From positions 3,006,105 through 3,018,604 of the forward strand of contig CM022673.1 in assembly GCA_012295275.1 (NCBI GenBank): 12,500 bases of DNA, given 5' to 3'. The notes beneath the pieces are model-generated. The model was not told the DNA's origin and searched no databases. It worked only from the letters and a program-made list of their open reading frames with translations. Positions 7,229 through 12,500 of the stretch are shown here, one piece after another. This DNA comes from Chrysomallon squamiferum (Eukaryota; Mollusca; Gastropoda; Neomphalida; Peltospiridae). The position numbers and the translations under genes are program-made. How positions within the stretch are numbered: position 1 is the stretch's first letter; every line of letters begins with the position of its first letter.

Positions 7229-7818
7229 ATAATATGAGTATGTATGATGCATGCAACATTGATATATGTAATATGTTAATATATTTATTTATTACATCAA
7301 TAAAACTGACTATAAACGTTTGCGTAAAGAAACCATTTAACGCTTCATTTAAGATAACTTTCCTTTAACGTTCTTTTTCAAAACACTCGAGTGTTAGAAA
7401 CTACAACAACTGTCTTTTTAATCCTTTTTATTTCACAGCCTACATAACGTTTTATTTAACAAGAGATCAATAGGAGGCGAGCTCAGAACTCGGTTCAATA
7501 CATTTTGTTGTTATCAATACTGTGACCATCTAACTATGATATTATACGTCGATTGTACGTGAATGACATTTCACGTGGAAAATCTTGATTTCTATTGCAG
7601 GCAAAGAGTCTAATTTGAATGTCATTTACAACGTGACAAACAGACCACTACAGCATTTGAATAAGAAATGGCCTCGAGTTTCCAAATCGATTTTCATTTT
7701 GGACGTGTGAAGAATAGATAAGAGATTTTTCTGAATGTAACGAAACAGACGACACAGAGAAAGTTATTCAATAACGAATAGAAGGATTACAATAATTAAA
7801 AAGAAATACATATATACA

Positions 7819-7820
<2 letters not shown>
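7229..7820. other. intergenic or 5' intronic sequence upstream of the CNBD2-like exon
   Basis: No confident gene. Two acceptor-like sites occur, ending at 7439 (TTTATTTCACAG) and 7601 (TTTCTATTGCAG). The second is followed by a frame open to the TGA at about 7711. An ATG in good context lies at 7668 (AAGAAATGG). A 5' exon of the downstream gene could hide here, but no in-phase donor/acceptor pair to the 8076 exon was found. Confidence 0.35.

Positions 7821-7850
<30 letters not shown>
7821..7850. repeat. (AAT)n microsatellite
   Basis: Ten TAA units. It lies shortly before the GC-richer block that starts near 7930. Confidence 0.95.
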
Positions 7851-7852
<2 letters not shown>

Positions 7853-8075
7853 TATAATAAACCTTCAGATAAAGCATGAATAACATAGCATATAAATCTA
7901 ACTAGGAAATAGCAACAATGTTGACTAAACATACACGCCCCAGTTCATCTCATTCCGCGCATGGTGCGAGCGAGTCGGTGAGAAAACGAGAATCGAGACT
8001 CGAGGGTGAAACTCGCGCAGGAAACCGATTGTTCGTGAACAAAGTGCCCCGTTACGTGACACATTCTGGCTGCAG

Positions 8076-8768
8076 AGGGCTAAAGAAACAGACAAAAGCG
8101 GTTTTAAGCATGTCACCATAGAAAGCAGACAAAGACCACTGGAAATCGCTGATGGTTACGGTGCTGGTGGTAGACGCGGTGCCAGGACAGAAATCAGGAC
8201 CACAGCGGATAAGCAAAGACTGTCTTTGAAACTAAGACCGTACAGCGCCCAAGTGCCAAAGAGTTTTTTCGAAACCGGGAATACTTCAGGAAACGCAGTC
8301 AGTGGCAGACTTTTAGGAAACTTCAGACCAAGCAGTGCTGCAGTGTTGCATATCAGAAAGGAGAAGGAAGCGAGAGCCATAGAAGACGCTCAGAGGCTAA
8401 GAAGACAAAAAACCTTTCCTTTCAGACAGGAAGCAAAAGAAGATTTCAGAGGGAAGTCGAGGCTGGGTTGTTCAGATCAAATCGTGTCTACCTGCTGGTG
8501 TCGACCGTCGTCCAGTGTTAGAATCGCCACTTCCAGATTGGCCAGTACAAAGTCCGGACTCGTCAGACCAGTTCCTTCGTTTGGTTCCGTTGCAGGGACC
8601 ATAGACATAATACAACACTGGAGCAAGTTGAAATACAGAAACCGAAGCAGTAGACGAATCAAAGAGCTTGCCGAACAGGGCCACCATGTCGATGACGTAA
8701 GAAGATTGAGGTACAGCCTGACAAAAGAACAACAAGAAGAAATGGACAGAGACGAGGAAAATGATAAG
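8076..8768 (+). CDS. CNBD2-like protein, N-terminal exon (5' border uncertain)
   Basis: The frame is open from 8010 (after TGA at 8007-8009) to the donor AAG|GTCAGT at 8769. It contains no ATG until near the end, so a start codon must come from an upstream exon. I place the left border tentatively after CTGCAG at 8075, giving 231 residues. The frame leaves this exon in phase 0 and joins the next exon (10867) in phase 0. The protein is basic and disordered in its first half (KHVTIESRQRP, RKEKEARAIEDAQ) and ends in a charged helical segment (LTKEQQEEMDRDEENDK). It has no recognised domain. Its assignment rests on in-frame linkage to the next two exons. An overlapping frame with ATG at 7918 (to 8121) covers its 5' part and may be an alternative leader. 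Confidence 0.62.
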
Positions 8769-8826
8769 GTCAGTTTAATTCATAAATGATTCTTTTAACC
8801 ACTCTTTGTATTTGAAATTTAAAAAA

Positions 8827-8880
<54 letters not shown>
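8827..8880. repeat. (AT)n(GT)n compound microsatellite
   Basis: About 12 AT units to 8850, then 14 GT units to 8878. It lies about 60 bp inside the intron. Alternating purine-pyrimidine sequence of this kind can adopt Z-DNA. Confidence 0.97.
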
Positions 8881-8883
<3 letters not shown>

Positions 8884-8889
8884 ATTTGT

Positions 8890-9260
8890 AAACAATCTTC
8901 TCCTCAACTACTATCATCAGTATCTCCGACGTCATCATCATTATAACCATCACGCCAATTATCATTAGTACTTCTACAATTACTGATACAGATAACAATA
9001 ATAGTTACATTTTAGAATTATATATTATTACTACAATACTAGTATTTCTACTACCATTAGTATTATTACTACAACTACGATGACTATTACCAACATCATG
9101 ACACCTACCATTACTAATATTAAAAATGCTACCACTATTTATGCAACTAATCACTCAAATATTAGTAATAATACTACTTGTACCATACATAAACTGTATA
9201 CATAAACTAATACTACAACGTATACAATTGTTACTTAAACTTTAATTGCAACCACAACAA
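8890..9260. repeat. degenerate ATT/ACT/ACC triplet-periodic block
   Basis: The region is dominated by ACT, ATT, ATC and ACC triplets in loose 3-bp register, with many substitutions. G is nearly absent from long runs of the + strand. It looks like a large, old trinucleotide array that has decayed. The 3-base periodicity can imitate coding sequence, but stops interrupt it. Confidence 0.6.
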
Positions 9261-9839
9261 CTAAATGCCACGAATCAATTTTTTTTTTTTTTTTATATAT
9301 TCTTTTACCAATATTCTGCATCCTCTGTTTAAAACATTGCCTCTGTGCCATGTACAAGTAATAACTGGATTTAAGCCAGGTTTTTTTTTATCAGTGTTCT
9401 GCAAGGACAGTATTACTGGTAATCTATTATTTCTGAATCAGTGCAACACGGAAACAAACGTTGTTTTCCATGGATTCTGTCACGGCTACTTGAATGAATT
9501 GTTCCATCAAATGGGCGGATATTGATGTGTCTCATGTCCACTGCATTATTAATATCGCAGCAATAAGATTAGTTTATGTAGTAATATGCCTGAGTGAGGT
9601 ACAATATGTTTAAGAACAATATTAATGTTATGTCAGTTCGAGTTAGCTAATTATTTCATTGAGAAATATATTCAAAAATGAGGTGAAGAGCCACTTCAAG
9701 TCTATGATTTATTGCTGTTAAAATGTGTTATTCCCATTTAAAGTGATTATCTGCAGATCTCTCTATTTTATCTAGTAAATCTTCAGTATTCAATGCTGTT
9801 TATTTTACCCTTACAAACATTATGGAATCGCTAATGTAA

Positions 9840-10005
9840 ATATGATGGTAATAGTTGTTTTAGATGTTGTAGTAGTAGCAACGGAAATAGTAGTAGTAGT
9901 AGTATTGGCAGAAACAGTAACAGCAGAAATAGCAGAAGTGTTAACAGTAGTTTTGGTAGTGATTGTAGTAGTAATATTAACAGTATTTGGAGTAGAAGAT
10001 AATGA
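9840..10005. repeat. degenerate GTA/ACAG triplet block
   Basis: TAGTAGTAGTAGTAGTA and variants (AGT, AACAGTA, AGCAG) fill this stretch. The main unit, GTA, is the reverse complement of the TAC-type units in the block at 8890-9260, so the two arrays are inverted relative to each other. Confidence 0.7.
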
Positions 10006-10142
10006 TTATTGGTGAATTAACAAATGGACTAATGGAACAAATACATTTCCTGCCAAACAGGTTTGTGCCGTTTTAATGTATCACCATTAATACAGGATTA
10101 CCAATGATTTCTTTTTATTTAATATTTAACTATCAAGTAACC

Positions 10143-10316
<174 letters not shown>

Positions 10317-10649
10317 TTCACCTTTGCTTAAATAGTATTCTCAGTTTATTTCGATAGGATTTATCAACGACGCTTATTCCTGAACAGGTATTTCCATGCA
10401 ACTAATAATGCTCAGTTCCTATTTTGCAAACGAGGAGTATCACCTGTCAGTTGTTTAGTGTGATAAGAATGATAAATTAGTTTAATTAAGGTGACCAATC
10501 TATAAAAGACAGGCAGAAATCAATACTAATGGTACTTTTTGTTTAAATTAATAGCTTGTTATCCAAAGATAAATTATACTGGCATGTATGTTTCGCTGAC
10601 CATGCAAACATAAACATTATGATACAGATATATTAACATACAAATAAGG

Positions 10650-10713
10650 ACACACACACACACCTACTTAAGCACATATATTAATATATAATAATAATAT
10701 ATATATATATATA
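10650..10713. repeat. (CA)n and (TA)n short microsatellites
   Basis: A short CA run (about 10650-10663), then TAATATA and a TA run (about 10698-10713), about 150 bp upstream of the next exon. Confidence 0.85.
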
Positions 10714-10866
10714 AAGGTGTTTTTGTAAATTCAAAGTGAATTTAAATTTGTTGATACAGTGGTCTACTTTTGAATTAATAATTTTGCAAAGATACAGTGA
10801 TTAATCGACTCAGTTTTTGAAGATGTTTTAAACCCTGCTGTAATGCACGTGTGTGTGTAATTTCAG

Positions 10867-11082
10867 CGGCGCACCCGGACGTTCTGGTGGTACTGCAAGG
10901 TCATCAAGGCCGTGGTGAAGCTGGCGCTGGACATGCAGAAGCTGTCCATGCTGAGAACGGAACAGACCCCGATCTCGGAAATGTACTACATCAACGTGGC
11001 CGGACCCAGCATCCAGGAAGAAGACTCCGACGAAAACACGATTCTGTTCTTCGACAAGTCGTGGTTTTCTCGAAAACGTGCT
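10867..11082 (+). CDS. CNBD2-like protein, internal exon (basic aromatic helix)
   Basis: This 72-codon exon sits between the acceptor TTTCAG (10861-10866) and the donor GCT|GTACGT (11083), phase 0 at both ends. It is strongly GC-richer than the introns, with many G/C-ending codons. The protein opens RRTRTFWWYCKVIKAVVK, a basic, aromatic, amphipathic helix. It continues through LDMQKLSMLR, ISEMYYINVAGP and an acidic turn (QEEDSDENT) to LFFDKSWFSRKRA. A basic helix of this kind followed by a FD..W/Y-type segment ahead of the cyclic-nucleotide-binding region is what I associate with CNBD2 proteins. In mouse, CNBD2 (CRIS) binds cAMP and is needed for sperm function. I cannot confirm orthology from this fragment. 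Confidence 0.8.
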
Positions 11083-11430
11083 GTACGTTTTTGTTTTCTT
11101 CTTGTCAGTTCTCAGGCTTGTGTCATAGATCGTAAATTCTCTAGAAAATTTCCAGTTTATTAATTTTTCTTTTCAGATGCTACAAAATAAGTAAAATATA
11201 TAACAATAATTTAGTTATTAATTTTCAAATAAATGGTAGAAAAAAAATAACGTTGTGTGTACTTTTTGTTATGTTATAATACAGTTTGGTACAGTACATA
11301 CTGACATGTTTGTTCTGACATGAATTGCTGATGTATCTCTGATAGTATTGTAATTTCCAGAGGGAGAAGCTGAAGTACTGTAAAATAAACATGTCATCAG
11401 AATTACCTGAGGCTGTATAATATAATAATA

Positions 11431-11535
11431 CCCACAACAACATTATTTTGGAAATTATATATATATATAATATAATATAATAAAATAAAATAAAACCAAA
11501 ATAATATTAAATTTCCAATATACTGTTGTCGTGGG
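11431..11535. mobile_element. 105-bp fold-back MITE with TA target duplication
   Basis: The left arm at 11431-11456 begins CCCACAACAACATTATTTTG. The right arm, read on the minus strand from 11535, begins CCCACGACAACAGTATATTG, and both continue GAAATT. This gives 26-bp terminal inverted repeats with three mismatches. TA flanks both ends (11429-11430 and 11536-11537), pointing to the Tc1/mariner superfamily, though the terminal sequence is not one I can assign. The centre is TA- and TAAAA-rich, and CCAAAATAAT inside it can also pair with the left arm. It has no coding capacity. Confidence 0.72.
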
Positions 11536-11544
11536 TACACATTA

Positions 11545-11545
11545 C

Positions 11546-11616
<71 letters not shown>

Positions 11617-11740
11617 TTTATATATATATATATATGTATATGTATGTATGTATATGTATGTATTTATATATATGTGTATATATATATGTATGTATGTATG
11701 TATGTACACACACACACATAAACAAACACACACACACATA
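11545..11740. repeat. (TA)n(TG)n(TA)n(TATG)n(CA)n compound microsatellite
   Basis: TA (about 11545-11566), about 23 TG units (to about 11613), TA (about 11620-11635), TATG/TATA mix (to about 11704) and CA runs (about 11706-11740). TG and CA arms face each other and could pair. It begins eight bases after the right TA of the MITE. Confidence 0.95.
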
Positions 11741-11805
11741 ACAAGTACACAAGACAATGGTATTTGGAAATGTATCTGATCTCTTGTTTCTCTTGTTGTT
11801 GACAG

Positions 11806-11975
11806 ACGTGCAGGGTGCCCTACTGGGCCCAGGCCATCACGCTGAGGTCACCAGAAGACAGGACCGAGGAGGAGATTAACCATCTACACAACCTGTTACT
11901 CAACATGAGAAGTTTCAAAGAAAGGTTCACAGAGGAAATGAGACTGAAAATTTGTAAAGCTATCCGATACACAAA
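11806..11975 (+). CDS. CNBD2-like protein, exon leading into the cyclic-nucleotide-binding region
   Basis: The exon follows TCTTGTTGTTGACAG and joins the previous exon in phase 0, giving ...SRKRA-TCRVPYWAQAIT. It ends at a donor, AA|GTACGA (11976), leaving two bases of a split codon. The frame reads LRSPEDRTEEEINHLHNLL, then NMRSFKERFTEEMRLKICKA and IRYTK. The pattern P-x-x-R-T-x-x-E-x-x-x-L...F......L/K-x-x-I-C-K-A-I-R-Y is the helical lead-in found just before the beta-roll of cyclic-nucleotide-binding domains, where the family usually has a last basic/aromatic helix. The phosphate-binding cassette (GE..L / RTA-type residues) would lie in later exons outside the window, so ligand binding cannot be judged. 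Confidence 0.8.
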
Positions 11976-11984
11976 GTACGATAT

Positions 11985-12240
11985 TTTACACACACAAATA
12001 AATACACACACACACATACACACTCGTACATAAATACATATACATCGTAGCATACATATATCCGTACATACATACATACATATATACACATATGCATACA
12101 TACATTCATCCATATATATAGAAATTCACTTATGTATACATACACAAACACTCATATATACATTTATACACATAGCTACATACAAAAAACATACGTACAT
12201 ACTACATACACACATACATTAACACCCATACATGCTTTCA
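11985..12240. repeat. degenerate CACA/CATA/TACA array
   Basis: CACACA and ACATACATACAT words with many variants fill the start of the next intron. The array begins only about 15 bases after the donor at 11976. Such CATA-type arrays are common in cephalopod DNA, from general knowledge. Confidence 0.85.
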
Positions 12241-12500
12241 AATACTATATTGAATATATCTGTGTGTTTATCTCTCTATAGCTACTATACCTATAATTTT
12301 ATGACCCAACAAATACTTGTACATAACAACAACACGAGATCATTTTTTTTTTAACAGATAAACAAACACATTAACACGTGAACGGACACTTGCACTAACA
12401 GACAAACAAACAAACAAACACTCCCAGACAGTGTTCCCATTACTCCGACACGCATTAAACATGAATCTTGGATCTTTTGCATTCAGTAACATTTTTTTTT
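12241..12500. other. AT-rich intronic sequence, no exon seen
   Basis: Contains a short (AAAC)n run at about 12403-12420 and T-runs at about 12343-12352 and 12493-12500. An acceptor-like TTTTTTTTAACAG ends at 12357, but it would put a stop at once in the needed phase. Confidence 0.6.

Larger units (their letters stand above)
11083..11805 (+). other. second intron of the CNBD2-like gene, carrying a fold-back MITE
   Basis: It begins GTACGT and ends in a strong pyrimidine tract plus GACAG at 11805. It contains the 105-bp inverted-repeat element at 11431-11535 and a compound microsatellite at 11545-11740. The first 340 bases are AT-rich with nothing recognised. Confidence 0.75.

Noticed and set aside
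9265-9525. 86-codon open frame in the first CNBD2-like intron
   Set aside because: It starts in a T-run and has mixed hydrophobic content. I see no similarity to any family and no acceptor/donor pair in phase with the neighbouring exons.
11542-12151. Several Tyr/Ile/Cys/His-rich open frames on both strands
   Set aside because: They are readings of TA, TG, CA and CATA microsatellites. Only the + strand segment 11806-11975 has coding character.
12345-12400. Acceptor-like TTTTTTTTAACAG as the next CNBD2-like exon
   Set aside because: The previous exon leaves two bases (AA). Joining here gives AAA followed at once by TAA, and the composition is not exon-like.

Overview
The window looks like nuclear DNA from an invertebrate animal, most likely a lophotrochozoan and plausibly a cephalopod. 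It has no operons or dense gene packing. A few short, GC-richer exons with canonical AG/GT borders sit in very AT-rich sequence. Microsatellites of many kinds are abundant ((TA)n, (GT)n, (AAT)n, (GA)n/(CT)n, (TATG)n, (CATA)n). Two fold-back DNA elements have TA target duplications. The organism call is inference from this texture and from the two animal gene families present.

Layout. Positions 1-2285 are non-coding and probably the last intron of a homeobox gene. They hold AT-rich low-complexity sequence, a decayed minisatellite (548-1140), a GC-richer island ending in AATAAA and (GTT)n (1434-1755), and a compound trinucleotide array. The last exon of a paired-class homeobox transcription factor follows at 2286-2663 and ends in an OAR motif. 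Downstream are poly(A) signals, a GC-richer island rich in homeodomain-type and E-box motifs (about 2990-3560), and a three-copy ATCGATG..GTAA..C motif array (3628-3687). From 3975 to 7820 I see no confident gene. This stretch holds microsatellites and a 563-bp Tigger-type (pogo/Tc1-mariner superfamily) element at 6664-7226 that keeps a broken transposase N-terminus.

The second gene, also on the + strand, starts in or before 8010-8768 and continues past the window. Three exons join in frame: about 8076-8768, 10867-11082 and 11806-11975. The product resembles the N-terminal half of cyclic nucleotide-binding domain-containing protein 2 (CNBD2/CRIS), but the window stops before the cyclic-nucleotide pocket. 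Its introns carry a roughly 170-bp (CT)n tract, degenerate ATT/ACT-type arrays, a 105-bp fold-back MITE, and (TA)n(TG)n and CATA-type arrays.

The two genes are adjacent and co-oriented. Nothing in the sequence suggests they act together. The most unusual items are the motif array and candidate regulatory island behind the homeobox gene, the stop-interrupted Tigger remnant with a nested CRE-bearing hairpin, the fold-back MITE in the CNBD2-like intron, and the decayed minisatellite with a fixed internal 19-bp spacing.
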